In this document: in pieces, positions 20,509 through 32,041 of the stretch | How the letters are laid out: each line of letters begins with the position of its first letter | Position numbering within the stretch: position 1 is the first letter of the stretch | Origin: Chrysoperla carnea | Taxonomy: Eukaryota > Arthropoda > Insecta > Neuroptera > Chrysopidae | Direction: 5' to 3' | Length of the DNA: 64,000 bases | Assembly (NCBI RefSeq): GCF_905475395.1 | Contig: NC_058342.1 | Span: forward strand, 27,686,640-27,750,639 | Made by a program: the position numbers and the translations under genes | Notes under the pieces: model-generated | The model's input: only the letters and a program-made list of their open reading frames with translations | Told to the model about the DNA's origin: nothing | Database searches by the model: none

Positions 20509-21833
20509 TGTGTTTTTGATGTTTTAAAAATTTTCATCCTTGCCAAAATGACGAGTAAAAATTTTGGTCAGGCAGCATTTAAACTATTTTATAAGAGGTT
20601 TAAGGCCATTTGTATGTATTTACACAGCTCTAACATGATTTGTTTACTATCAAGATAACATGATAGTTAGTTTCATTGATTTTATCGTATCGTTTTTTTT
20701 ACTCTAATCGTGATAAAGAAAATTTTTTTTATTTTTTTGTGTGTTTAGTAAGTGTTGTGATTGTACCTTTAAACAACAGATATTGCTTTGCCAAAGGTAG
20801 TAGTACAGCGACCAAGGGCGGTTTGCTTCATATAAGATATTCTTTTCTACCATAGCTTTTCTTTGTATTTTGATACGCTGATTCTACATTTTGTAATGCT
20901 ACTCTTTCAAAAGTCACAGCATCAATTGGTCATAGCTTACGTTATTTTAGAAATATCGAAAAACTTAGAAAAATAAGGTTTTCCTTACTACAAATTTGAT
21001 GCACGGTAAATTGCGATTAAGGATATAAAAAGGTTTTTTGGAGAAGAAAATCGACAAAAATTTTAAACGTTTTATTCTTTTTTCTTAAAGATTCGTCAAT
21101 AAACTGAGTCATACAATCCGCAAGCTCTATTAGAAAGACGTTATAACCGAAAAAGTAGGCATAATACGTAAAGTTCATAATTTAAATATGAAAAGTTCAT
21201 AATTGTTATATCTAACCATATTTTGATACAAAATTATGATATCAAAACCGGAGATGTGAAATCGTTTCATTTGTTTATAAAAAATTGATGCTGCCGCTTT
21301 TGAAAGATTTTAAATATTTGAAATTCCAAATTCGGAATCAGTGGGTTAAAATTCTAAGGAACGACTTTGGTGGAAAAGAGTACGTAAGGGTTTAAGTAGT
21401 TTCATAAGAACTTCGTAGACTGATGTATTCACTCTTAAAATTCTAATTGCTCAAGGTTCAAATTGTTAAAGTTTTACTTGAATAAGGTTCACATTTACAA
21501 GTTTCAAAATAGTTTTGGTCCGGCACGACATCAAATATGGAGCGAACCACTTTTGGCCGCTGTACTACAGGAGAAACAACCCTCTCACTCAACCCTTAAC
21601 TAAATATATATGTTACAGAAAAAAATGTGTGATCAAACGTTTAAGATTTACATCTTTGTTTTTCTAAATGTTTTTATGGCGAAAAAAATCTATGTAATTC
21701 ATTTTTTAAGTACTTGACAACATTGCAGTAGTAATTTTGTTACACGAAGTATGGTGACAAATGTGATCTGAATAAAACACGAGTATTATCTCATTTCTGG
21801 ATCTTATACTCACTCTGGACTAACTAGAGTGAT
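20509..21833. other. No recognisable feature
   Basis: AT-rich DNA between the tRNA array and a Helitron. I see no coding frame over 60 codons, RNA gene or element end. Confidence 0.45.
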
Positions 21834-22293
21834 ACCCCTCCGCTTCGCTGGGTTTAAAAGTAAAGATTGATACAGTTTGCTCTCGCTTATCCCTTTTCTA
21901 TAACACTCGAAATAATGGTAAGGATCGTTTTACACAGGTAAAATATATGTGTGGTTTTCTATTTTTTTCAATGTAAAAAAACTAATTATTCAATGAGTAT
22001 ATAAAAAAAGATGGCCGTGAAATATTTTATATTGACTATTTTTACAGAAATCTGTAATTTAAGGTAATATGAAACGATTACTTTTACAGAAATCTGTAAT
22101 TTATGGTAATGTCAAATTAAATTAATTTTTATTTTTTTATTAATATATCTTTATAAATTATATCTCACGTGTTATTCCAAAGTATGAACTATATTGCTGT
22201 AAAGATTCATTAAAAACAATTCGCTAGTTTTAGAGTGAAAGCGTAACAAACAAACAAACAAACATGCTTACTTTCGCATTTATAATATAGAGA
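21834..22293 (-). mobile_element. Non-autonomous Helitron, family 1, copy b
   Basis: Full-length by its ends: CTAGAGTGATACCC at the low end, which is the 3' terminus on the minus strand, and the TATTATAAATGCGAAAGTAAG 5' part at the high end. The terminal hairpin (AACCCAGCGAAGCGGAGGGG) is slightly changed from other copies. Confidence 0.8.
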
Positions 22294-22857
22294 GGTGGCT
22301 ATACGAAAAGAACACCTTCCAAATCAGAATTAAACTAAAATATTTTAAATGGATTACTTTAAAAAATATAAAAAAAAGTTTCACAAATTAGCAAAGAGTA
22401 ACATGCGCTATCTATAAGAGAATTTAAGATTGGCTAATTCATACTAATGATGCCTACATGGAAGTCAAAATATCATAATAATAATATTAGGGCAAAATAT
22501 AGAAAAAATTCGGGTTTACTAATATTCAATAAACAGATAACCATATAGAAGTAATTTTAATGGCCAAATGCTAAATATTATTTTTTTTAATTATATTTCG
22601 GAAGGCATCAAACAATCATAAAAAAAAGGAAGGATATTTAAAAGAAATGTAAATATGACTATGATTTAAATTAAAAATATAAAAAAACAATACCAGTCGA
22701 GTATGAATCATTATTTTGTAGAATGGTTCAGAAGTAATTTTTGTATATTTACTTATCTTATTCCTTTGAAAAATTGGTTGAAATTTGTTTTTTTTTTTTC
22801 GGAATTTTACAAAGCACAAATTATAGAAATTTAAATGAATTTATAAAAAAAAAATTT
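22294..22857. other. No recognisable feature
   Basis: Very AT-rich with several A and T runs. The T-rich end near 22790 and the A-run near 22848-22854 border the tRNA-Arg-like fragment that follows. Confidence 0.45.
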
Positions 22858-22954
22858 CGATCTCTCCAGGATTCGAACTTACAGTTTTCTAGAACCTCGA
22901 TCTTGCCCGGATTTAAATCAGGAATCTTCTGATCCGTTATCCATTGCGACGATC
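22858..22954 (-). pseudogene. tRNA-Arg-derived pseudogene
   Basis: On the minus strand, GTCGCAATGGATAACGG and ATCAGAAGATTCC match parts of the tRNA-Arg(ACG) gene at 24032, but the left arm of the anticodon stem and the anticodon are missing. A B-box-like GTTCGAATCCTGGAGA and a CGAAATTTTTTTT terminator-like run lie at the end. An extra block in the middle repeats a GGGCAAGATCG 3'-end motif, so it is rearranged. Confidence 0.6.
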
Positions 22955-23015
22955 TGGGATTAACATGAAAAGTTTTTTGAAATTAAAGATGAGTTTTTAA
23001 ATTATTTTCAGGAGT

Positions 23016-23038
23016 GTTATCCATTGCGCCACAAGACC
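23016..23038 (-). pseudogene. tRNA-Arg 5' half fragment
   Basis: GGTCTTGTGGCGCAATGG followed by ATAAC equals the first 23 bases of the tRNA-Arg gene at 24032 except for one C to T change. The rest of the tRNA is absent. Confidence 0.65.
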
Positions 23039-23219
23039 TGCGATTTTTGACAACGAAAAATTTCTCTTTTACGGAATCCTCAAAAGCAAATACAAAAAAT
23101 TAATATTATTATAATATATATTACTTGTATTTTTTATCTTAAGAAAATACATAAACATCCGGTGTTTAAATACAAGTGTTTCAATGTTACAGTGAGTTCA
23201 CTTTTACACTGAAGGTGGT

Positions 23220-23755
23220 TGTCTTTGTACAATATTGTAAAAATAGTGTACTACATCATACAGCAGTGGTATGTACGTATAGATATGCTTAGCTCACTCA
23301 AATAAGTATTAATTTTAACACGCTTTTGACTCAACTGTCCATTTATCACGTATTCTGTATGATAATAACATGATAATAAACATCTGTAATTCTGTATATA
23401 AAAGACATCTCTCTTACACTACTTATACTCTAAATATAATTGTTTCTGTTATACAAAAAATTTAAATAACTTTGAGTGACTATATCTCAAGAATGAAGCG
23501 GCCAATAGTTTTGGTTTTTTTTTAAACTCGCATGCAAATTCATGAATGTTAGTTTTTTGAAAAAATCTTAAATCTAGTTTTTTTCTAGAATTAAAAAACT
23601 TGTTAAAAACACAACAAAACGCAACCTTTCCTATGCTCTCCATGTTAATTATCCGAACTTTAATTTTATTTAACTCGAGTTAGAGACGGTCAATCGACTT
23701 CAAATTTTTTTGGTTAATGTATTATATTCCTAATAAGTATACACAAATTTAGAAT
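23220..23755 (+). repeat. Solo-LTR-like dispersed repeat, copy 1
   Basis: A unit of about 536 bases bounded by TGTCTTTGTA and TATACACA, shared with 37970-38504 at high identity. TG...CA ends, a TATATAAAAG box and a following CTCTTACACTACTTATAC segment resemble a long terminal repeat without an internal region. No target duplication is evident, so family and type are uncertain. An old, inert copy. Confidence 0.45.
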
Positions 23756-24031
23756 TTTCTGTCGGTATGCCCATAGTAAGACAACAACCTTAAATACAAG
23801 TGTTTTAATGTTACAGCGAGTTCACTTTTACACTTAAGAAAAATTATACATAAACATTTTCATTTTATTTCATCATATCAAATAGCTTACAGTAAAACCT
23901 TTTATATAGGTACTATATTTTTATAAAGTTTCAATGAATCGAACTTTGGTCATTTCTATGTTATGTAAGTCTAGGTAAGAATACGAGACATCTGTTTTGG
24001 TACTACATTTTCGATATATCAATTACATATA

Positions 24032-24104
24032 GGTCTTGTGGCGCAACGGATAACGCGTCTGACTACGGATCAGAAGATTCCAGGTTCGAACCCTGGCAAG
24101 ATCC
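24032..24104 (+). tRNA. tRNA-Arg (anticodon ACG)
   Basis: It begins GGTCTTGTGGCGCAACGG and ends CCCTGGCAAGATCC, 73 bases. The anticodon loop CTACGGA lies between TCTGA and TCAGA, giving ACG (read as ICG, for CGU/CGC/CGA). The 7-bp acceptor stem has one G-U pair. A-box and B-box (GGTTCGAACCC) are intact, and a long T-run terminator starts about ten bases later. No intron. Confidence 0.95.
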
Positions 24105-25930
24105 ATTTCTTTTTTTTTCTTTTTTTATTTAAGATTGTTTTACCCAAAATGAAATGGATAGTTGGAATTTTCGTGTTATTGTATTTAATACGATCCATAT
24201 AGTTTGAGTGCCTCAAGCTTATGTTTATTCACATTCAAGTGATTCAGGGGTAAAATTTTGCAGTTATCAAAGCTTCCACCATATTTGCATTACTTTTTCT
24301 GTCAGCAAATTTACGATATTCAGCTATCTACCTTGTGGGGAAGTAGTACCTTAATTATCCATTACAATACTTGAAACAGCAGAACCTTTTAAAAAAACAA
24401 TTTGTTAAATATTGAACAATCTTATCTTAAAGGCCGCCATAAATTTTTGAGAAATACTCGAAAAAAAATAGACTCTAGAAAATTTTATAGACCCGGAATT
24501 TTGTTGTAATTACGAGTTGGTTGGGTTGAGTCTAAGAGTATTTTTGAGTCTAAGAGTATATTTGCGTAGCTTATTTTTGAGTTCATCTCTTTACCTTTTT
24601 AATGAGCATTGATATAGAGCCCAAAAAGACTAAAGATATATTGTGTTTTTATAACGCAAAAAAATAAAACGTGATTCAAATAGGTTTTACTGTGTACATA
24701 ATTTCACTTCTTGAAATTCATTTGTTTAAATTGGACTGATTTTTTTTTCATATACAATACAATAGCTTCTTTTTTTTTAATAAATTTTCTTGTGTATATT
24801 TCCATTTTTCTATGCTTATTATGATAAGTGGAATGTAGTTTATTTACAAATTTCTTCCGGAATCATATTTTTTTATAATTTATCTAAGTTAATTAAAATA
24901 TTTTTGTACTCAAACCAGATCGTCGGGGAGGAAACAGAGTGCTATGGCGTCATTGTGTTCGAGTATAAATAAATATCAGTGTTGAATACAGATTTTAGGG
25001 AAACCTAGACAAACTTTATATATTTAAAAAATAAATCTAACCTCTTTTTTAAAATTCTTCCATGCTATATTCAAACAAGTTTGGCATCATGTTTTCCAAG
25101 TAATTCATACCTTTTACGTTATGAGAATTCGCATTCTTGTGCTCCGATGACTAAACGTTTCTGATTATTGAGACTCTACTGTACAAAGAATCGTTTTGGT
25201 GAATTGAAACAAATGAATCAATTTGCGAATTAATTTTGTTTCTTCCATCACTAGAATAAGTTGCACACATAAAACTCTGCGTAAATATATATCTATAGAT
25301 TTATAATCGTTTGTTTGAAAGTACCATTCTACTATTCAATTCATTTAAATGGGATGGCGTTACGTAATTTAGTCGATCTGATAAGAACACTGAAGAAGAC
25401 AAAAGAGTGGAAAGCTATAGTTTTCGTTTTTTTTTTCTGTTAAAAACGATTTATATTATTCCATCAGGTTTTTTGTACACAAATAATATGTTATATAATG
25501 CCGAAAATTCTGAATAGGCGACTTAGCTTACACCTTTTAAATAAGAACATTTACCAATTAGATTTTAATCTTTTGTATAAATATGTGTGTTTTTTAAAAG
25601 AGGGTTCTTTTCTATAAATACTGAGTGGTCCCAAAAAGTTTTATACGTAGAAGAAGCATGCTTACTTTTAAGGGTCAGATTCCCACTTAAACTTTTTACA
25701 GTACAGCACAGTGTTGCATTTTTTGGAAAAAGGACGTGTAACGTCGTAATGATAATAATTGTATACAGTGTATACTGTTCAAGTAGCATTATTACGTCAC
25801 AACGATGTTTTACGAATATTTTTTTTGTCGGACATTTTCGTTTCTTTTTTAAAAAGCTGTTTTAAAACTGTCTGTAACTTTAAAATGATCATGAAATAAT
25901 AAAAAATATAAACAGATTTGTTATATAACA
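24105..25930. other. Mostly unannotated
   Basis: After the tRNA terminator, 24477-24527 holds an inverted fragment of repeat family F (AATTACGAGTTGGTTGGG). The remainder is AT-rich with scattered frames of 60-92 codons on both strands that look random. Confidence 0.4.
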
Positions 25931-25934
25931 TATA

Positions 25935-26230
25935 CAGGGTGTCCTGTTATTGACTGCAGAACTTTGGCCTACAGAATAAGCTCATAAAGACGAAGGAAAA
26001 AGTTATTTATCAGTTTTTGATCTGAGGCCTACTTTGCGAGATAATTAACAAAATATATCTTATTGAACTGTGATTCGATTATTTACTTTTTATTAATGTT
26101 ATGTAAATTTATTTTGTTAATTATCTCGCAAAGTAGGCCTTAGATCTAAAATTGGTAAATATCTTTCTCCTTCGTCTTTATGAGCTTATTCTGTAGGTTC
26201 ACGTTCTGTAGTCAATAACAGAACATCCTG
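25935..26230. mobile_element. Long-hairpin MITE with TA target sites
   Basis: The ends CAGGGTGTCCTGTTATTGAC and GTCAATAACAGAACATCCTG are inverted repeats, each bordered by TA. The arms extend about 130 bases, with TTAATTATCTCGCAAAGTAG near the middle of the right arm. A TA duplication plus CAGGGTG ends fits a Tc1/mariner-type MITE. A half copy is at 44437-44552. Confidence 0.85.
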
Positions 26231-27276
26231 TATATGATCTTTCCATTTATATAAAAGAAAATTTAGTTCAAAATCCCAATTGCTCATGAGGAAATTATTG
26301 CTTGGAGTATTTGCTTAAAAATTATTTTTTTTCTATTTTGCCGCAAACAATTTTTTTCATCTTTTATTATCGGGAAAGGCGTTCAAATCGTATAACGAAC
26401 GTTGGGTGTAAACAAACTTATAGATACAGTTTGATTTCGATATTTAGATATATAACACCTACTTTATTCATTTTGCTATTCGATCAGATGTTGCACAGTG
26501 AGTAACATTTCAAATAAAGATTGATGATTTCTTTGACATTGGCTGTGAGTTTTATACCAAAATAATATCAATCTGCATAATAATTCTATAGCTTAAATCT
26601 ACTCTTAGAATTCTGTTAGAAGAGAAGAAGCAAGTTAAACTTTATTATTGTTTGTTTTGATATATTAGTGTAGATTTATATTTACAGGGCTTGTAAAATT
26701 CTGGAAAATTTAGAATTCATAAATAAATTCCTCGAAGTTGATTATTACTTGGACATACTAACCTAGTATTTCAAGTCATAAAACTAAACCACTATACCGG
26801 GTGTCACAGACCATCCGTACCACCCTATTATTTCAAAAAGGTTAAAAATAAAAAAAACACGTATCTAATATTTTATCGAAACTCTATGCAACAATACCAA
26901 AAATTCCCCTTACTCTCTGTTAGGGGTAGGAGGTGTAACTTTAAAAACTTAAATGAAAACCCCTATTTCCTATTTTTTACGTGTCTGTAAACTCTCCAAC
27001 GATCGCAATTTAAGTCCGATTTGAATAAAATTTGGTTTCAAGAAGGGTTTTAGAATTTGAAAGGTCAAGTTCGTCATTGAGAGAAATCAGCAAAATAAAA
27101 TTGGAAATGGGAAAGTTTTGACGAGCCCTGATATTTTAATATACAGAAAATCATTCAACCGATCAATAACTTGTTAATAGATGTTTGATTATTACTCAAT
27201 TGGGAATGAACATGTTATAACATTTCTATGTTAATTAACTTATTATTACCTAAATAAAGTTTTAAGGATTCTCATA
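26231..27276. other. No recognisable gene; one transposon-like end
   Basis: CCGGGTGTCACAGACC near 26797 resembles a MITE terminus, but I could not find its partner. The rest is AT-rich intergenic DNA. Confidence 0.4.
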
Positions 27277-27491
27277 TACAGGATGGGCCATAGAAGTGTG
27301 CGATTATAAAAATTATGTAAAACAAAAATTCCTTAATTTTTCCATATTAGTTTTTTACCATCTTAAAATACATAAAAAAGCAATTAGGAAAATTACCATT
27401 TAGGTGAATTCATTTAAATGCTAAAAAATGGTAAAAAAGTTTTTGCTTTACAGTGTTTTCAAAATCGCACACGTCTTTGTCCCACCCAGTA
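27277..27491. mobile_element. 215-bp hairpin MITE with TA ends
   Basis: TACAGGATGGGCCATAGAAG and the inverse of GTCTTTGTCCCACCCAGTA form terminal inverted repeats of about 50 bases sharing GTGTGCGATT. The internal TTTACCATCTTAAAA and AAAATGGTAAAAAAG continue the fold. Bounding TA suggests a mariner-type target site. Confidence 0.75.
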
Positions 27492-27832
27492 CTGAATGGG
27501 GCTTATACCTTAAATCAAGATTTGTTTCAAATAGTTCTCAATTAAAGTTGTATCGAATTATTCACAATGGTGATCGAAATTACATGATTCGCTACTTTAA
27601 TAATTTATGCATATCTCCATTTTACATTTTCTTAGTTTCGGAATTCACGGTTTTTGATTTTTCCAAGAAAAATGCAAATTATCTCAAGTACTGTCTATAA
27701 GACTTGGCTGCTTAAGAATATTCAAATATGGAAGAACATAAACTCGAATTCTACACTTCGAAAAACATTAAACGTGGGTTACCCTTTTTCAATTAGTCTA
27801 CGAAACTTATGGCCAGCGATAAGTAATTGAAA

Positions 27833-28374
27833 CAAGTGAAAACAAACAATTGACTGAGTTACTTGTAGAAATACCATGTATAGACAATATTGATTACGGA
27901 ATCGTTTGTTTTTTTGCAATGTAAGTAAAGAAATATAAACAAACAAACACGTACAAAACATATGTAACGTATAAATTTAAAATATGAACAATAGGTACTT
28001 GTATATACATGCTATATAATGTTTCTAAGCTAATTTGCGCCCTCACGGGTAAAAACTGATGTTTATGAAAAAATGTTTCAAACAAAAGTTGTTTATTTTC
28101 TTATAAGAAACATTTTTTACATTTTAAGTTTTGTTATATCTCTAACGGTTTACAAGATGAGTCCGACGGCTCCAAGACCTTGAACTATGTTGCTCATCTA
28201 CGAGCTCGATACGCTATATTTCATCTTGATATGACGGACAGCTGGAAATGGACTAATTAAGTGAGTTTAGGAATACCTATACCAAAATTTTTTTGCTAAA
28301 ATCAATATTTTTAAGTGTTACAAACTTGGGACTAAACTTAGTATACTTTGATATATTTTATTTATACATGGTAT
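27833..28374 (+). repeat. Family B dispersed repeat
   Basis: It runs from CAAGTGAAAACAAACAATTG through AATACCATGTATAGACA and CCCTCACGGGTAAA to ATACATGGTAT. This full-length copy is about 540 bases. ATACCATGTATA near one end and TATACATGGTAT at the other are inverted. I cannot assign it to a transposon class. Confidence 0.85.
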
Positions 28375-29145
28375 AATAAGGTTGTGTTACGGTAAAAATG
28401 TTACACTTTGTTCAGTTAAATCTGTCAAATGTAAAAATTTCTAGAAAACAATTTCTATTAACTTGAAACAAATTTCCAGTAGACATCAATAAGGCTTTTG
28501 TTGGAAACAATGTACTTTGGTTGATTGGACAAAATGATGCCCTACGAATACCAGTCGAGTAAAAGAAATAAGCATTTTAAATTATAAATCATAAACTAGT
28601 CATTTTTCATAACGCTCAAAGCAGGAAAGTTAACGAACATCATCTGACACAAATTCTTTGTATTTATAAAGGAAATGTGTGGGCTTTCACCATATAGAAA
28701 ATAAGTAATACTCGAAAAAACAACAGTGTGTCCTTCTAAAATGTATTTTAATAATTTTCTTGAGAAATTCATCCATAAATTTAGATGAGGTCAGAAATAT
28801 ATCAACTAAATCAGTACCTACATGAGAATTGAACTGATGAAAATAACTCTGAATGAAGCTGGGCAGATTTATTTTGAAATGAGATTCATCTCATCTTTTT
28901 CTTTAAATAATGGTTTTATTTTAAATATAGGATTTAAATTATACATTCGGTCACATGACAGCAAACACCAATCAGATGTACTTTGAAGGGACTGCGTCAC
29001 ACCTGTAAACTTGCATATAAAAAAAATGATTGTATGGCGAGTCATGATGTCATTCAGAACGCCATCACTCTTTACACTATTTTAGAAGTAAATTTGAATT
29101 AGTTTTTTAAAATACAAAATACATAAGGTGAATTGTATTTTTTTT
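28375..29145. other. No gene; one repeat fragment
   Basis: Text near 29030-29110 (GAGTCATGATGTCATTCAGA, GAAGTAAATTTGAATTAG) resembles 11670-11745. Otherwise nothing is recognised. Confidence 0.4.
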
Positions 29146-29690
29146 AAGGAGATATGCAAGGATTGGATAATACTAGAGATTTCAATAAAACTTTATAAAT
29201 ACATTTTTTGATTTCCAAAAACCATAAAAAATTCCTAGGTCATCAGGCTTTTTATTATTTTTTTATCGTTCAAAGTTGGCTGAAAGAATGATGAATTATA
29301 TAGGTTATCCTTTTCAATTGGATATTTCTATATCAAAAAATCTAGATAGTGTGATACAAAACTATCTAAATATTTAAACAATCTTGTAGTTTATATACGG
29401 TTGTCGATGATATAACAACAAAATTTTAATTTAATTATTAAAATTCGAAGATCCATCATTTGATGAACAGAGACGACAATAGTTAGAATATTTATGATTG
29501 AAGAGCGATATCTATATTATCAAATTTATATGCATCACTTGTACACAATATAATATATATTTTTGTAGTTGCGTGGTATTATAAAGTTAAAAATAAGACA
29601 TTACTTGACTACAAAGCATGTATTTGGTTTATACCTATGTATGTACCGTGCAATAAACCAAAACTTTTTTACAATACTGTAGGTTTACAA
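29146..29690 (+). repeat. Duplicated block E, copy 1
   Basis: It starts AAGGAGATATGCAAGGATTG and includes TTTTATCGTTCAAAGTTGGC, ATATTTCTATATCAAAAAAT and GAAGATCCATCATTTGATGA. The same order of sequence is found at 35400-35925 in the same orientation, with scattered differences and small indels. It may be a local duplication or an unclassified repeat. Confidence 0.8.
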
Positions 29691-30093
29691 TCACCTTAAA
29701 TAATACTTTATTGGTATAAATAAAATACTAATGTAACGTATAAACCAATTTTTCGAATTGAATACAAAACCCTATAATAGCATAACAAATGAATGAGCGT
29801 TGTCCACATGTGTTTACTTGCTATATGGATACTACATTCAGAAGATAAAATTTTTAAATATTCTGGTATATTGGCGGAATAATGTTTCATAACAAAAGAA
29901 ACCACTCACATATTATATTTGTGTGTATGTGTGGGAATTGATCAAACTAAAATATATAGGAATGTTTGCATTCTAAGACATTAGAAATGAGAAAACCATT
30001 GGGAAATGCATGTGACAGCTTTTCTTCTTCTGTTGTAGGAAAAAACATTACCATATATAAATAAGACATATAAAACAATATATATATACCATG
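29691..30093. other. No recognisable feature
   Basis: AT-rich; no gene or element end seen. Confidence 0.4.
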
Positions 30094-30401
30094 TGTTTAA
30101 TTTACATCTTGGCATAGGCATCTCCCACGAGTATGATAGAGTACATGCGTTAAGCAATGCGTCTAAGAAAGAGGTGTTATATGTGATACATGTTTCTTGA
30201 AAGTGTTGTAGATTCGGTTCTCTTTAAGTTGTACGATTCAACTGCTGCTGTGTGAACTGTTTACAACTTGGCGCTTATCGAGTTTACTATAGCAAGAAAA
30301 CATGCCTATAACACCTCTTTCTTATATGCATTGCTTAATGTATACATACGTACTCTCTCATACTCGTAAGAGATGTACTATGCCAAGATGTAAATTAAAC
30401 A
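30094..30401. repeat. 308-bp foldback repeat, about 90-bp arms
   Basis: TGTTTAATTTACATCTTGGC at the left is inverted at the right as GCCAAGATGTAAATTAAACA. AAAGAGGTGTTAT and ATAACACCTCTTT form the inner ends of the arms, around a central portion of about 130 bases. It is probably a MITE; no clear target duplication. Confidence 0.75.
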
Positions 30402-30690
30402 ACCAGTATATACCGGGTTTCACAAACCTGCCCTACTTTAATGGACTGCTCATATTTTTCACTGTATTGATATTAAATAACTTTTGATTGGTTTAAAGGA
30501 GGTGGCTTTCTTTAGAAAAGTAAATCCTCTCGATTTCAAGAAATTTCAACAATACGAACAATTTTAATATAAGATAAAATAAAGTACCTGGATGACTGAG
30601 CTTTACTTGGTATTTTTTGAGTTAAAAAGGCACAAATTTTATCACTAATATAAGAAACATTTAAAATGTCTCCACAGAAATACCTGTTTA

Positions 30691-31090
30691 GTCCATATGT
30701 GATTGAGGCAACTTCATGAAAGTTGTTATTACCAGTAAACAGAGAATTTGAAATTTGAAACACTGATCATTTTTATAAGATCTACTATATTTTTTGTTTT
30801 ATATGTATCAAGCATCGATAGCGCAATTCGTTAAGCTGTGGACTTAGGACACTAAAATCAAAAGGAATCCACATTTTTAAATAAACCTATTAGCAGGTAT
30901 AAACCTTTCATTTCTTTCACCTGCTCGTGTAGTTGTGACAATCACATAAGTATTTTGTTATAATATTAATATTATTCAGAACAACAATATTTTTATTTTA
31001 AATTTGTTAGACAGTATTACTTTCATACAAACAACTCATGCGTTTGTGTCAACTTCACCACTCAACCCCTTATGGTATTTGTATCACATT
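30691..31090 (+). mobile_element. tRNA-headed SINE-like element T, copy 1
   Basis: It shares most of its length, in opposite orientation, with 58760-59212. The left end is GTGATTGAGGCAACTTCATG; an A-box-like ATAGCGCAATTCGTTAAGCTG follows near 30822; the right end is GTGTCAACTTCACCACTCAA. The B-box is lost here but visible in copy 2 (GATTCAAATCC). Its unusual flanks on both sides of the tRNA-like part leave the class uncertain. Confidence 0.6.
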
Positions 31091-31606
31091 CGTGGCACCA
31101 TTCGCCATATATGATCTGGCAATGAAGTTGATACAACTTCATATCGGTTGGTGTCCCGTTAACATAGAATTGAATTAATTTAATTATTTAGATTATTCAA
31201 CTACCCCTACCTGCACCCCGCCCCCTAGTGGCTCAATATATAAAATATGGATTCCAGGCGAACCCATGCTGAGAGTACTTCGATTGGAAAGTAAAACGGT
31301 AGTAACATTGAAATATGTTTTGTAATATAAGAAGATGCAAGTAAAATCAATGCAAAGCTACGAAGAATAAGATATAACCCACGAAATATTTGCCATTTAC
31401 ATACAGATTAGTTGATAAACTTCTGGTGAAACGTTGAAGTTAAAGAAAAACTTGTATATATATACATAATAACAATTTTGATTAACGACAATTCTCTTAC
31501 TTTTGAATAAGGATAGTGGGAAAATTACCGAGTGAATAATCTTATGTTTTTATGTCATAAATATGCATTTAATATTAAATTGTTTAGTATGAATTTGTTA
31601 TCATAT
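31091..31606. other. No gene seen
   Basis: It includes a short GAAGTTGATACAACTTC inverted repeat near 31121-31140 and a small C-rich patch near 31203-31225. No other feature. Confidence 0.4.
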
Positions 31607-31832
31607 ACAGGGAGTTTAAACTAACTTACCACCATGTACCTAAACTCGATTAAGGAAAAAATAGATCCAAAAAGTTTTTATAATAGTGACCCATTTTTGA
31701 ATGTAAGGGATAAAAATTTTAGAATCCAACCAACTCCTCTATAGTCAACAAGTTCAAGACAACCAACTCATAATTACAACAATACCCCGGGTCTATAAAG
31801 TTTTTGATCTATTTTTTCCGATTACAACTTAA
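31607..31832 (+). repeat. Dispersed repeat family F, copy 2
   Basis: A CAGGGAGTTTAAACTAACTT start is followed by the GGAAAAAATAGATCCAAAAA and CCAACCAACTC blocks shared with 17040-17215. The CAGGG start resembles a MITE terminus. Confidence 0.65.
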
Positions 31833-32041
31833 ACTATATTTTTTTTGCATATGTCATGTCATCTGGTGTAACCATATACCAACACCTTTACACTTTCGCA
31901 TTTATTATTCTGTTTTATCATAATATTTATTATCAAATTTTTGACTGCTTATGAAAGAAATGTCAACAAATAATGGAAAACTATCAAACTTTATACAATA
32001 TAGACCTTTTACTTATGCAAAATATTTAAATATATTATTTA

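Noticed and set aside
22741-22932. 63-codon plus-strand frame containing SRTSILPGFKSG
   Set aside because: It runs through the tRNA-Arg pseudogene on the opposite strand; no protein evidence.
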